From: Erodium maritimum
Taxonomy: Eukaryota > Streptophyta > Magnoliopsida > Geraniales > Geraniaceae
Direction of reading: 5' to 3'
NCBI GenBank assembly: GCA_963921825.1
Contig: CAWUGU010000020.1
Span: forward strand, 20,885-84,884
DNA: 64,000 nucleotides
Position 1 is the stretch's first letter; each line of letters opens with the position of its first letter. This document shows positions 15,908 through 26,623 of this stretch, in pieces. The notes under the pieces were generated by a model. It was not told the DNA's origin. It saw only the letters and a list, made by a program, of their open reading frames with translations, and searched no databases. Both the position numbers and the translations under genes were made by a program.

Positions 15908-17143
15908 ATGGAACAGAAAATAACAATCCCAGGGCAGGTATACCGTGTTGGTGGCGCAGTGAGAGACTTACTAATGGGCAAAGAATCTTCAGATGAAGAT
16001 TATGTGGTAGTTGGAGCTTCTCCAGAAGAAATGTTGGCAGCAGGATTTGAGCAAGTTGGAGCAGATTTTCCTGTATTTTTACATCCAGAAACCAAAGACG
16101 AGTATGCTTTAGCACGTATGGAAAGAAAGCAAGGGCATGGTTATCATGGTTTTAGTGTGGAATATGGAAAAGATGTATCATTAGCTGACGATTTGATTCG
16201 TCGCGACTTGACTATCAATGCTATCGCTATGGACGAAGAAGGCAATATTTATGACCCCTACAATGGTCAGGAAGACTTGAGAAAAGGCATTTTACGTCAT
16301 GTTAGCGAAGCGTTTTCCGAAGACCCATTAAGGATTCTAAGAGTAGCACGTTTTAAGGCGCGTTTCGGTTTCGAGATTGCACCAGAAACAATGGAGTTAA
16401 TGAGAGGCATTCATGATGCTGGCGAAACTCAGCATTTAACCAAAGAACGTATCTGGAAAGAAGCATCTCGCGCACTTACGCATGATAATGGCTCTGAGTT
16501 TTTTGTAACCTTACAAAAAATTGGCGTGGGTATTGAAATCTTCAAAGAAATGCCGGGATTCAATACTGACAGAAATATTGATTTCTCTTTAACCAGAGCA
16601 CCCCTAAGCTCTGTTAACGAAATGTTGAAAGGGAAGATCTTAGAGAGTCGTATTGCTCACTGGACACTACCTTTTGATAACACTGTAGATATCAAAGCCT
16701 CTATAGAAATGTGGAGAGAAGCTGGAGCACCAGGCGAAATCATGGATCGTATTGGAATGACTGGCGCTATATGGAACACACTGGCTAAATCTAGTGAATC
16801 AGAAAGAACAACACCTTCTAATAACTGGTTTAAAATGCTTATGGAGCTTGACGCATTACGTAGAACAGATCGTTGGATTGCGGCTTATGAGGATGTTAAA
16901 GATCATTTTTCTATCATCAGCAACAAGCCTGACTTTATACCAGATGTAAATAAAGTTAAAGAGTGGATTGACACCTTGAAGATTGATGCTGAAGCTGTTG
17001 CTAAATCAGCGCCAAACAAAAAAGATATCAAGGATTATGTGTTTAATGCAAGAAAAGCTGCATGGGATGGATTATCTGTAAAAGAGGCTGAAGTAGAGCC
17101 GGAAAAGGAAGATGCACCTCGCAGAGCGCCAAGAATGCGTTAA
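15908..17143 (+). CDS. cca: CCA-adding tRNA nucleotidyltransferase, 411 aa
   Basis: The N-terminus has [28 protein letters not shown] (with the catalytic acidic pair), [12 protein letters not shown] and [12 protein letters not shown]. These are the ordered motifs A-D of class II tRNA nucleotidyltransferases, which rebuild 3'-CCA on tRNAs. Length matches the multifunctional E. coli type, but I do not see a clear HD phosphohydrolase motif in the C-terminal half. All ten complete tRNAs in the window already encode CCA, so the enzyme more likely repairs damaged ends than matures them (inference). The C-terminus carries the Arg/Pro/Met tail PRRAPRMR after an acidic linker, absent from normal family members. 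Confidence 0.92.
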   Translation: MEQKITIPGQVYRVGGAVRDLLMGKESSDEDYVVVGASPEEMLAAGFEQVGADFPVFLHPETKDEYALARMERKQGHGYHGFSVEYGKDVSLADDLIRRDLTINAIAMDEEGNIYDPYNGQEDLRKGILRHVSEAFSEDPLRILRVARFKARFGFEIAPETMELMRGIHDAGETQHLTKERIWKEASRALTHDNGSEFFVTLQKIGVGIEIFKEMPGFNTDRNIDFSLTRAPLSSVNEMLKGKILESRIAHWTLPFDNTVDIKASIEMWREAGAPGEIMDRIGMTGAIWNTLAKSSESERTTPSNNWFKMLMELDALRRTDRWIAAYEDVKDHFSIISNKPDFIPDVNKVKEWIDTLKIDAEAVAKSAPNKKDIKDYVFNARKAAWDGLSVKEAEVEPEKEDAPRRAPRMR

Positions 17144-17157
17144 TAAATTTATAATAA

Positions 17158-17181
17158 AAAAAGGGAGGGGACTCCCTTTTT
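17158..17181. terminator. bidirectional terminator between cca and the 17185 gene
   Basis: AAAAAGGGAG-GGGA-CTCCCTTTTT with flanking A and T runs. Confidence 0.85.
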
Positions 17182-17184
17182 ATT

Positions 17185-18207
17185 TTATGCCTCAGCACCC
17201 TCAACTTCTTCATCTTGCTCATTTGTATCAGCAAACAACTCGGAAGGAGGACCGAAAGGCGTCCTATCATAATCTACAGTTTTAACCGTTACACCATCAT
17301 AAATGGCATACGCTGGGTAGTCTGTCTTTTTAAATCCAACAAGTTTTTGTTTATCGTCTTTAACTAAAATGAAAATATATTGATCAGGATATTGCGATCT
17401 TGCTGATTGTATATCTTTATAGCGTTTATTTTCATCTGGCTCAACCAATCTTTTAAACAACTCATGATACTCACTACGGATTATCTCAGGATTACGGAGA
17501 GCTTCTCTTTTTATTTTAGCTATTTCATCTTCTTTCTTGTTGAAATACTCACACACTCTATCTATCAATGTATTTAACCTCGCATCTAATCCGTTATCAA
17601 GACCACTTAATGCTCTTGCTTCACGATAAGCATTTTCACTACTTACCGCAACCGCCTCAACGAAATCGTTATTAAAGTTTTCTTTTTGATTTTGCTTCAT
17701 TCGAAATACTTTAGCACGAATATTGTTGCTATTATCAGCATCGTAAACATGAAGAGCATCCTGAACTTCTTTATTTTCCATTGCTGCTTTTTGTGCGCCT
17801 TCATTCACAAAGAACTCATCTATAGATTCAACTTTTGCCGCAACGGGTGCAATATTAAAACTCGGCCTGCGAGGGCGAGACTTGTTCTCTTCTGATTTCT
17901 CAGGGTTTTCATCAATACCATCATTAATATTGATAATAGGCCTTCTTCTTTTTGATGATGTTGACTCACCCTCTAATTTAGGCTTAGAAGCCTCTGTGCG
18001 CACTTGCGGTTGAAAAGAAGGACGACGGGACACCGGAGTTGCAGGGCGCGGCTCTACTGTCGTTTCAGGCTCTTCTACGTCGCATGAGTCAGAATCACTA
18101 TCTTGATTCTCGGAATCTATTTCAATCTCATCATCATCATCTACAACCTGCTGTTTTAGTTGCTCCAGATGACTATTTCTACTTGTAAATTTATCTCCAA
18201 ATGCCAT
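17185..18207 (-). CDS. acidic linker protein with repeated RRPSF motifs, 340 aa
   Basis: ATG at 18207 after GAGAGAAGATT. Starts with MAFGDKFTSRN, nearly the same as the start of the 51946 protein. Residues about 20-50 are strongly acidic (VVDDDDEIEIDSENQ). Residues about 50-125 are disordered and contain SRRPSF, KRRRPI and PRRPSF, which resemble the C-terminal tails of other proteins here. The C-terminal half is helical and ends in a strand-rich piece (YIFILVKDDKQKLVGF) and an acidic tail. No known family. The motif repeats suggest it binds or displays the same thing that recognises the tails. Confidence 0.72.
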   Translation of the reverse strand: MAFGDKFTSRNSHLEQLKQQVVDDDDEIEIDSENQDSDSDSCDVEEPETTVEPRPATPVSRRPSFQPQVRTEASKPKLEGESTSSKRRRPIININDGIDENPEKSEENKSRPRRPSFNIAPVAAKVESIDEFFVNEGAQKAAMENKEVQDALHVYDADNSNNIRAKVFRMKQNQKENFNNDFVEAVAVSSENAYREARALSGLDNGLDARLNTLIDRVCEYFNKKEDEIAKIKREALRNPEIIRSEYHELFKRLVEPDENKRYKDIQSARSQYPDQYIFILVKDDKQKLVGFKKTDYPAYAIYDGVTVKTVDYDRTPFGPPSELFADTNEQDEEVEGAEA

Positions 18208-18309
18208 AATCTTCTCTCTTATCTTTATTTAATCCGCTACAAAACTGATTATTATTTTAAACCATTTTTAATCTTTTTCCAAATAAATCCAAGCCTAATA
18301 TTTAAATAA

Positions 18310-18334
18310 AAAAGGCTGCCCCCGGCAACCTTTT
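18310..18334 (-). terminator. ftsH terminator
   Basis: AAAAGGCTGCC-CCC-GGCAACCTTTT. The single mismatch on the plus strand becomes a G-U pair in the minus-strand RNA, which supports the minus direction. Confidence 0.75.
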
Positions 18335-18347
18335 AATTTAAAACAGA

Positions 18348-20309
18348 TTAAACCTGACTGTTTCTAGCATTCAGAGAAGGCGACACTATCGCATCTACAT
18401 TGCCCCATGTTGGTAAACTAAATATATTTTCTGACTCAGACATCTCTTCATTTATGTCTTCAGCAGAATCTATACTTGTTATTTCCTGAATGACTAGCTC
18501 TTTAAAACCAAATAATACATCTATTTCTTCTTTGTCCAGCACTTCTTTATCCAATAGAGCGTGTGTTAATAAGGCCATTTCATGCTTGCGTTCAGTTAAT
18601 ATTTTAACAGCTCGATCATACTGCTCATTCAAAATATTTTTAACTTCTTCATCAATTTGATCATGCGTTCTGGCAGACATTTCATTCTCACCACCACCCT
18701 GATCGCCTCTAAATCCTGTTCCTTGCTTATTGCCAAAATGAAGAGGACCCAACTTAGACATACCGAACCTTACCACCATACTTTTGGCAATGCTTGTAGC
18801 ACGTTCTATATCATTGGATGCACCCGTACTCATTTTTCCTAAGAACATCTGCTCAGCGATTCTGCCTCCGTAAAGCACAGCAATCTCAGTAAGCAGCTCT
18901 TCTCTTTCATAACCGTACCTGTCCTCCAGAGGGAGCTGCATCGTTACACCTAACGCATTACCACGAGGAACAATAGAAACTTTATGAAGAGGGTCAGCAT
19001 CAGGTAAGAAATACGCTATTACTGCATGGCCTGCCTCATGCCATGCAGTGGCAACTCTTTGCTTATGTGGCATAATATGACTTACACGCTCATAACCCAT
19101 AATAAGTTTTTCTTTTGCTTTTTCAAAGTCAGATTGTGTTATCTCTTTACCACCTGCTCTGGCAGCAATAAGTGCTGCTTCATTGACAAGATTAGCAAGC
19201 TCAGCACCAGAGAAACCACTTGTGCCTCTCGCGATACGAGATAAAGAAACCTTGCTGTCCATCTTAACTTTATCAGCATGAACTTCTAATATTTTTTCAC
19301 GCCCTTTTACATCTGGAAGGCCTACGGCAACTTCACGATCAAAACGCCCTGGACGAACTAAAGCTGGATCAAGAACATCTTTTCGGTTTGTTGCACCTAT
19401 CATGATGATATTAGTTCTTACATCAAAGCCATCCATATGAACCAATAAAGAGTTTAGCGTCTGCTCTCGCTCTTCTCCGTTTCCGTTTCCACCATTACCA
19501 CGTCGTTTACCTATAGCATCAATCTCATCAATAAATATGATACATGGTGCAACTTTCTTCGCCTGTTCAAACAGATCTCTCACACGTGAGGCACCTACAC
19601 CCACAAACATTTCAACAAAATCCGAACCTGAAAGCGTAAAGAATGGAACACCAGCCTCACCTGCGATTGCTTTTGCAAGCAATGTTTTACCCGTTCCAGG
19701 CGGTCCAGACATAATAATACCTTTAGGTATTTTCGCTCCAACACTTAAAAACTTATCCGGGTTTTTCAAGAAATCTACGATTTCACTGACTTCCTCTTTC
19801 GCCTCATCACATCCAGCAACATCACTAAAGCGGATGGGGTTTTCCTCTGGATTGCTTAACTTGGCTTTACTCTTACCTACATTAGACATCCCACCTGCGT
19901 TTCCCGGATTATTCCTTTTATTCATAATATAAAATAAGAAAACCAGCAATAATACAGGCGCAAATATGGTGAACAATGTCATCATCATAGATGGCTTTTC
20001 TTTGGGCTTAATCGATAGATTGATATTTTTTTCTACAATCTGTTTATTTAGGGAGTCCGTGTTTTGAGATATTGGGGCTTGAATTTTTTCTCCACCATTG
20101 GTTATAGCATATGCAATGCGAGCATCTTCATCAATAGTAACGCGACTTAAAGTGCCTTGTTCAACAAAATTAATAAACTCGCTGTAGCTAACCCTGTTAA
20201 CATCCCTTGCATTATTTTCAGAATCACCACGCTGTGAGCTATAAATTAACGCCATTATAACTACTATAAGTAATACTATTTGCGTCAAATGCGGGTTTTT
20301 TACTTTCAT
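18348..20309 (-). CDS. ftsH: FtsH-type membrane AAA+ zinc protease, 653 aa
   Basis: Two membrane helices (residues about 8-24 and 108-128) flank a short periplasmic domain. The AAA+ module has Walker [10 protein letters not shown] near residue 200, Walker [12 protein letters not shown], and an SRH with [20 protein letters not shown]. The zinc site HEAGH follows near residue 425 and the peptidase domain has a distal acidic residue region. All catalytic motifs are intact and the length is normal. FtsH degrades membrane proteins and regulators such as lambda CII in hosts. An own copy would let the element control membrane-protein turnover and may interact with the SPFH protein nearby, as HflKC does with host FtsH (inference). 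Confidence 0.93.
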   Translation of the reverse strand: MKVKNPHLTQIVLLIVVIMALIYSSQRGDSENNARDVNRVSYSEFINFVEQGTLSRVTIDEDARIAYAITNGGEKIQAPISQNTDSLNKQIVEKNINLSIKPKEKPSMMMTLFTIFAPVLLLVFLFYIMNKRNNPGNAGGMSNVGKSKAKLSNPEENPIRFSDVAGCDEAKEEVSEIVDFLKNPDKFLSVGAKIPKGIIMSGPPGTGKTLLAKAIAGEAGVPFFTLSGSDFVEMFVGVGASRVRDLFEQAKKVAPCIIFIDEIDAIGKRRGNGGNGNGEEREQTLNSLLVHMDGFDVRTNIIMIGATNRKDVLDPALVRPGRFDREVAVGLPDVKGREKILEVHADKVKMDSKVSLSRIARGTSGFSGAELANLVNEAALIAARAGGKEITQSDFEKAKEKLIMGYERVSHIMPHKQRVATAWHEAGHAVIAYFLPDADPLHKVSIVPRGNALGVTMQLPLEDRYGYEREELLTEIAVLYGGRIAEQMFLGKMSTGASNDIERATSIAKSMVVRFGMSKLGPLHFGNKQGTGFRGDQGGGENEMSARTHDQIDEEVKNILNEQYDRAVKILTERKHEMALLTHALLDKEVLDKEEIDVLFGFKELVIQEITSIDSAEDINEEMSESENIFSLPTWGNVDAIVSPSLNARNSQV

Positions 20310-20422
20310 CTATTATCCTCAAGGTAAAAATAAGAATTGTAATAGGGGGTTTTCAAATCCCTATATGGTATTATAATGTTACTAAAAAACAATATAGCGA
20401 AAAACTTTACTAAAATCAAAAA

Positions 20423-22546
20423 TTAATATATTTTTTCATAGTATTCTTTAACCCTAAGAATGACATCTTCACAGCCAGTTCTATTTGCCCATTTTAGCCA
20501 AGGCTCACCTAATGTTTTAGGATGCGTAAGAAGTATATCTTTAAACTCTTCTCTCAGCCTCTCTTCCTCCTCACCTTCAACATAAAAAACAACAAACTCA
20601 TCTTGTTTTGAGGAACGCCCTGCAGCACGCTTTCTATAAATAATGAATAATACGCCACCCAATACGAAAACCGTCAATCCTAAAACTTTTATATCGAATA
20701 CTTCTTTAAGTGTATCAACATCGAGGTTATCAATAACATATTGGAAATGGTTAAAGGAATTTGCCATTTTGTAATACCACGGCTTTTCCCATTCAGTAGA
20801 ACTATAAGGTGTGGTATCCAATGCTTTCCAACCCTCTCCATTCCAGTAAACAGCCCATGAGTGCGCATCTTTTTTTCTAACCCAATACATATCTTTTTCT
20901 TCTTCAGGATGAGCCTCATTAACTAAGAAACCTACGGTGTAACGTGTTGGAATACCTAAATAACGCATTAAAAGCGTTGTAGTGGTAGCGAAGAACTCAC
21001 AATGGCCTCTTTTATCATTCGTCATAAAATCATGCATGGAACGTGGTTCGCCGTTCTTATTTTTAAGATCCAGTGTATAGCCATATTTACTCTGAAAATA
21101 TCCGCTTAGCTTACGCGCTATAATATCTGCAGAATCATTCCTGTTAATATTTGCCTCACGAATAAGATACTCAAAGTCTTTCTCATAATCTTTAGGATAG
21201 CTCAAATCATAAACAACGGGAACATGGAGAGGAAGATACTTAGTCTCATCATAAATAACCTGCCAGTTCACTAAACTATTGTTTTTAGTGAATACAACTG
21301 AACCATTTGAATATTTGCTAAATCTTCCATTACCATTCTCACCAATAAGATACTTAGATGATGATGGGATAGGAATAGCTGTAAGGCCTCTTTGATTTTT
21401 CAAGATTTGTCCAGTCAGAATAATACGCTTATCCATTTGGTCTTTAGTTAAGTTTTCTTTGAACACTGATATCATTGGAACAACAGGTTCAGCGAAAGAG
21501 AACTTGTTTGATTTTTTTTCTTGAGAAACAGGATTAAAGCTTTTAAGATCAAGTAATGGAATATCTCTAGATGGTGGGAAAATAACTGTCCCACTATTCA
21601 CTTCTAATGTTTTCCCACTTACAAAATTAGCTGAGACAGTCCAGTTATTATCCATAAAAAGGTTAAAATAACTTGCAGGAAGTAAGTCATTGGCTCTCTT
21701 TGCCCAAATAGTCCTCATAAGAAGTTCCTGACCATCATCAAAACCGTCATCTTTACCAATTTGCGTGCTTGAGTAGGTATTGTTAAACCAGCCGTTATTT
21801 AAACTCTTTGACATCCAGCTATAACTCATTTTAGAAACATAGCTTTGAAATAACGCAAGCATAGCAAATACAGCAACTGCAAATACGATTCCACTCATGA
21901 TATAGAAAAACCATTCTTTAGCACTTCTACTCATTGCTGTCTTGAAATAGACAAGACTTAGAAGGCCACATAGCACTAAGGCAAAATGAATTGCTTTAGG
22001 GTAATCATTCGGCACACAATACAGGACCGCCCCCCAAACTGACAATGCGTAGATAGCTCTTGGATAGACAGCATTCATTGCGCTAAAGTTAATAGGATAA
22101 GCAAAAGCCATAGAAAACCATCTTGATTTATTAAAGTTTGGACGTTCTGTTGGGCGCTTTGAAAACGGCGTAGGTTTCCTCATCTCAGGAAAATCATCAT
22201 CATTAACATTTTTACCATTAAGCAAATCTTTTATCAAAAGAGGGAAAAAGAACACAGGAAGCCATGACAAAACAAAATACATAACTGTTCCTGCCTGAAC
22301 ACTTTTATCCCACAAAGCATAGACAATGAACAGCACTGTTAGGATAAAGGTTGTAATAACTGAACGGCGTCCAAAGCTTTTACCTAAGTCTATTCTTATA
22401 TGAAAAATCTTTGATACAATAATCACCATTATTAGTGCTGTCATCCATAAAAAATGATGAGATACCGAACCCCACATTAATAAATATGCAATAATATTAA
22501 AAAATGGCAGATTCCATAAATAACTATTGATTTTTGTTTGTTTCAT
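20423..22546 (-). CDS. TgpA-type membrane transglutaminase-like protein, 707 aa
   Basis: The start ATG overlaps the ribosome site in the end of the DUF58 gene (AAGGATTAAA). The N-terminal 230 residues hold about six membrane helices. A large extracytoplasmic region includes the transglutaminase core with catalytic Cys in GHCEFFATTTTLLMRYLG, His in KDAHSWAVYW and Asp in ALDTTP. One further membrane helix near 630 precedes a short cytoplasmic DUF4129-like tail. This is the TgpA (DUF3488-transglutaminase-DUF4129) layout. It is the third gene of a MoxR-DUF58-TgpA operon. Known members act at the periplasmic face of the inner membrane; substrate unknown. Confidence 0.88.
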   Translation of the reverse strand: MKQTKINSYLWNLPFFNIIAYLLMWGSVSHHFLWMTALIMVIIVSKIFHIRIDLGKSFGRRSVITTFILTVLFIVYALWDKSVQAGTVMYFVLSWLPVFFFPLLIKDLLNGKNVNDDDFPEMRKPTPFSKRPTERPNFNKSRWFSMAFAYPINFSAMNAVYPRAIYALSVWGAVLYCVPNDYPKAIHFALVLCGLLSLVYFKTAMSRSAKEWFFYIMSGIVFAVAVFAMLALFQSYVSKMSYSWMSKSLNNGWFNNTYSSTQIGKDDGFDDGQELLMRTIWAKRANDLLPASYFNLFMDNNWTVSANFVSGKTLEVNSGTVIFPPSRDIPLLDLKSFNPVSQEKKSNKFSFAEPVVPMISVFKENLTKDQMDKRIILTGQILKNQRGLTAIPIPSSSKYLIGENGNGRFSKYSNGSVVFTKNNSLVNWQVIYDETKYLPLHVPVVYDLSYPKDYEKDFEYLIREANINRNDSADIIARKLSGYFQSKYGYTLDLKNKNGEPRSMHDFMTNDKRGHCEFFATTTTLLMRYLGIPTRYTVGFLVNEAHPEEEKDMYWVRKKDAHSWAVYWNGEGWKALDTTPYSSTEWEKPWYYKMANSFNHFQYVIDNLDVDTLKEVFDIKVLGLTVFVLGGVLFIIYRKRAAGRSSKQDEFVVFYVEGEEEERLREEFKDILLTHPKTLGEPWLKWANRTGCEDVILRVKEYYEKIY

Positions 22547-22547
22547 T

Positions 22548-23807
22548 TTAATCCTTAGCCTTAATGCTAACTATTTCAACATCTATATTAAGCTCATTCC
22601 ATTTATGAATCCATTTAGCCAACTCTGATTCTGAACGTGTAGTAATAACACGTAGAGCCACAACTTGTTTCCATTTAGGGATAAAACTCTCCCAAGCATC
22701 ATCAGTTTCTTCTTCGGTAGCCGGTTTAAGTTCAGATACTTTTTCCATTACTCTATCCCACGCCGCATAGCTTTTACCATTAGCATTAATAGGATCGCTA
22801 TCAATGAATATCCAGCTAATTTCATTATTTTTTGATGTATTCATAACCTGACCGCTTAGTGTCTCCATTAAAAGCTCAAAAGACTCCACATCGCCAATAT
22901 CCAGTAATGTAGGATCTACCACTAAAGCAAGCTTACTCTGGAATCTTTCTTCTTTTTCTATAATCCATCTTTTCCCTGTTTTTGCGAGTGATTTCCAGTG
23001 TGTATTTTTCATTGGATCGTTATAGCGGGCTTCTCTTAAGCCTACCCACTCTTCTCCATTCTGAGTAAGTCTACGTTGAGAGTTCTCTCTTTCTTTAAGT
23101 AGAGCGTGCTTGGCCCTCGAAGAAGGCCACGTTGAAACATTTTTTGGTTTAGGAATGACATGAATATCCTGCTCTGACAAATCAATAACTTTTGTAAACT
23201 GAAGCCAACCTAATGGATCTGTTCTTCCAATTTTTAGTTTTGCTAATCGACCTACGCCTCTTTTTCTTCCATAAACTTTAAACTTTAGTGGCAATAACTG
23301 TTCTTGTTGAGAAAAAGACAAATCACTCATTGCTATCGGTGACAATTCTTCCTCGTAATAACCAATATTATTTTGAACACCCCATCTATCAAACCATTTT
23401 TTCATATTAGGATTATAAAGCCAAGGATAGTATTTATAATCTTCTTTTTCATTAGGGTGATTATTTGTTATAAGGCGTGCCTTCCAATCATTTTTGGGTC
23501 CTTTCAGTATTTTAATATCCACACTCACCTCTCCTTCCTGCTCGCACAGTAAGTATTTAGGCGCATTATTTAAAGACGCCTTGAATCTATAAGCATGAGC
23601 TTTAATCCAGAATAAAAAAGAGCTAATCCATAAACCAGACAAAATCACAAAAGCATACCTTATTGGCAAAGAAGAAGGCATTATAACGCTTAGCAATAAA
23701 CAGATCACCCACGATGCAGCAGCATACATGCCCACATCTGTTAATAACTGCATAAACCTAAGATAACGAAATCTCTTTTTTGCCTTATAGCTTTTGCTTT
23801 TTGTCAT
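22548..23807 (-). CDS. DUF58 (von Willebrand-like) membrane protein, 419 aa
   Basis: The start overlaps the end of the MoxR gene by 4 bases (ATGA), with GAGGAAAAA before it. Two adjacent membrane helices (residues about 20-60), a beta-rich middle, then the DUF58 signature NPMKNTHWKSLAKTGKRWIIEKE-like block near 270-290 and a VWA-type fold with VVDPTLLDIGD. DUF58 proteins are the usual partners of MoxR ATPases. The tight overlaps with both neighbours indicate translational coupling. Confidence 0.88.
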   Translation of the reverse strand: MTKSKSYKAKKRFRYLRFMQLLTDVGMYAAASWVICLLLSVIMPSSLPIRYAFVILSGLWISSFLFWIKAHAYRFKASLNNAPKYLLCEQEGEVSVDIKILKGPKNDWKARLITNNHPNEKEDYKYYPWLYNPNMKKWFDRWGVQNNIGYYEEELSPIAMSDLSFSQQEQLLPLKFKVYGRKRGVGRLAKLKIGRTDPLGWLQFTKVIDLSEQDIHVIPKPKNVSTWPSSRAKHALLKERENSQRRLTQNGEEWVGLREARYNDPMKNTHWKSLAKTGKRWIIEKEERFQSKLALVVDPTLLDIGDVESFELLMETLSGQVMNTSKNNEISWIFIDSDPINANGKSYAAWDRVMEKVSELKPATEEETDDAWESFIPKWKQVVALRVITTRSESELAKWIHKWNELNIDVEIVSIKAKD

Positions 23808-24742
23808 TTTTTCCTCACTTCTTTTCTTTTAGCATTTGGCGCTATTGTATCCATGATAGACTGTATAACACTTTCCGGTGTTTCACCGCCATAATGCTGC
23901 TCTGCTTTTAACTCTATTCTATGAGCAAGCACATCAACTGCGATATCGTAAACATGATCAGGAAGCACTTTTGTTTCACCTTTAACATACGCTAAACTTT
24001 TAGCAATATTCACTAATGCCTGACCGCCACGAACAGAAGATCCTGTTTTTATAGCCGAATGGTTTCTTGTTTCGCGAATCAATCTAACTATATCTATCGC
24101 AACCGATTCTGGGACTTCTACTGCAGCAGCTTCTGTTTTAATGTCATGCCAATCGTTTAAGGTTAGGATAGATGAAATACTTTGAACCTGCTTATAGCGA
24201 TTTAAAATAACATCTAGCTCATCCTTTTCATCGAGATAACCAAGAGAAAGTCGCATTGCAAAACGATCATTCTGCGCTTCAGGTAAAGGATAAGTTCCTT
24301 CGAACTCTAATGGGTTCTGTGTTGCTATAACAAAAAATCCTTCATCCAAAAGGTAAGTCACACCATCAATAGAAACCTGATGTTCACCCATCGCTTCGAG
24401 AAGCGCTGATTGAGTTCGTGGTGGCGCTCTGTTTATTTCATCTGCCAGCACGACATTTGAAAATATTGGTCCTTTATGAAACTCCCATTTTCTTGTTTCC
24501 TGATTAAAGGTATTGATACCTGTAACATCTGATGGAGTAAGATCGGGTGTGAACTGTATTCTCTTGAAATCCGCAGCTATAGCGTTGGCAAGGGTTTTGG
24601 CTAGTGTTGTTTTACCTGTTCCCGGCTTGTCATTTAATAATAAGTGTCCTCCAGATATCCAGACAGCCAGAACTTTTTCTAATAGTGCATCTTCAGCTTT
24701 AAAGGATTGTTTTAAATAACTGATTAGATTTTTTATTTTCAT
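23804..24742 (-). CDS. MoxR-family AAA+ ATPase, 312 aa
   Basis: It has Walker A NDKPGTGKTTLAK near residue 40, the MoxR block FTPDLTPSDVTG, Walker B NVVLADEINRAPPRTQSALLEAM, sensor 1 FFVIATQNP and sensor 2 VRGGQALV-like sequence. This is a complete MoxR chaperone-like ATPase of normal length. It leads the three-gene operon MoxR-DUF58-TgpA. In bacteria such operons help assemble or activate envelope complexes. Confidence 0.92.
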   Translation of the reverse strand: MKIKNLISYLKQSFKAEDALLEKVLAVWISGGHLLLNDKPGTGKTTLAKTLANAIAADFKRIQFTPDLTPSDVTGINTFNQETRKWEFHKGPIFSNVVLADEINRAPPRTQSALLEAMGEHQVSIDGVTYLLDEGFFVIATQNPLEFEGTYPLPEAQNDRFAMRLSLGYLDEKDELDVILNRYKQVQSISSILTLNDWHDIKTEAAAVEVPESVAIDIVRLIRETRNHSAIKTGSSVRGGQALVNIAKSLAYVKGETKVLPDHVYDIAVDVLAHRIELKAEQHYGGETPESVIQSIMDTIAPNAKRKEVRKK

Positions 24743-24866
24743 TATTGTTCTCTCTTTGCTATAATATTAATAATTTAGTACTTAACTATAAAGCTTATTC
24801 TTTACGTTGCAATGTTAAATAGGCAATTAATCTGTTTTTTTTGAGATAAGGGGTTGATTTAAAACT

Positions 24867-25565
24867 ATGAGTATTCATGACGATTTATTAAAAGCTATCG
24901 CTTACGGAGGTGATAGTGAAGTAAGGCAGGCGCTTCAAAATGGCGCAGACCCAAATTATAACATACATGGAACACCACCTTTATTTTTAGCCCTGTATAA
25001 GAATAAAATGGATATCTTCTTCACGCTATTAGCACATCCAGATGTTGACTTTAACCAAACCAACGATGGCGGCTTCACACTGCTTTCAGAGTGTTTTGAG
25101 CAAAATAACAACGACCTTATTGATTTATTGTTGGATAAGAATTTATTTTTGATGACAATAAACAGAAAAGGAGAATATCCTATTCACGAGGCAATAAAAT
25201 ATGGGAAAATAGATGTTATTAATAAAATGCTCACAGCAAAACCTCATCTGATAAACCTCGCAACATTAAGAGGCGATACACCTTTTATTATGGCAGCAAA
25301 AACAGCTAATGAGACGCTTATGGACACGTTATATGCTTTTAAACCAGATTTATTAGTTAAGAACGATATGGATAAAAGCGCGATTGATTACCTAAGTAAA
25401 AAAGGCCTAAATCACTTAATAGAAAGATACAGTGTCCAGAAAGAAGATGAGGCAATTACTGAAACAGACTTCTCTTTAAAACAAGATGTAAAAAAAGAAG
25501 ATGTTTCTCGTGAAGAACCTCTAAGTAGTCCACTTTCCAGTATTAAAAGTAGGCGTAAAAAATAA
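24867..25565 (+). CDS. ankyrin-repeat protein, 232 aa
   Basis: The ATG at 24867 has ATAAGGGGTTGATTTAAAACT before it (long spacing). About five ankyrin repeats occupy residues 5-180, with units such as GDSEVRQALQNGADPNYN, GTPPLFLALYKNKMDIF, GEYPIHEAIKYGKIDVI and GDTPFIMAAKTANETLM. A Lys/Glu-rich tail follows and ends SIKSRRKK. No signal peptide, so probably cytosolic protein-protein binding. Converges on nrdF. Confidence 0.88.
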   Translation: MSIHDDLLKAIAYGGDSEVRQALQNGADPNYNIHGTPPLFLALYKNKMDIFFTLLAHPDVDFNQTNDGGFTLLSECFEQNNNDLIDLLLDKNLFLMTINRKGEYPIHEAIKYGKIDVINKMLTAKPHLINLATLRGDTPFIMAAKTANETLMDTLYAFKPDLLVKNDMDKSAIDYLSKKGLNHLIERYSVQKEDEAITETDFSLKQDVKKEDVSREEPLSSPLSSIKSRRKK

Positions 25566-25583
25566 AAGGGCTTTCGCCCTTTT
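25564..25583. terminator. bidirectional terminator between the ankyrin gene and nrdF
   Basis: AAAAGGGC-TTTC-GCCCTTTT. Confidence 0.85.
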
Positions 25584-25591
25584 TCATTTGA

Positions 25592-26581
<990 letters not shown>

Positions 26582-26594
26582 TTATTTCAATAAC

Positions 26595-26612
26595 GGCCTG
26601 ATTGCTCAGGCC
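26595..26612 (-). promoter_or_regulatory. intercistronic hairpin between nrdE and nrdF
   Basis: GGCCTGA-TTGC-TCAGGCC, a perfect 7-bp stem without a following T run on the minus strand. Probably an RNA processing or stability element rather than a terminator, letting NrdE and NrdF levels differ. Confidence 0.5.
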
Positions 26613-26623
26613 ATCATACATCC

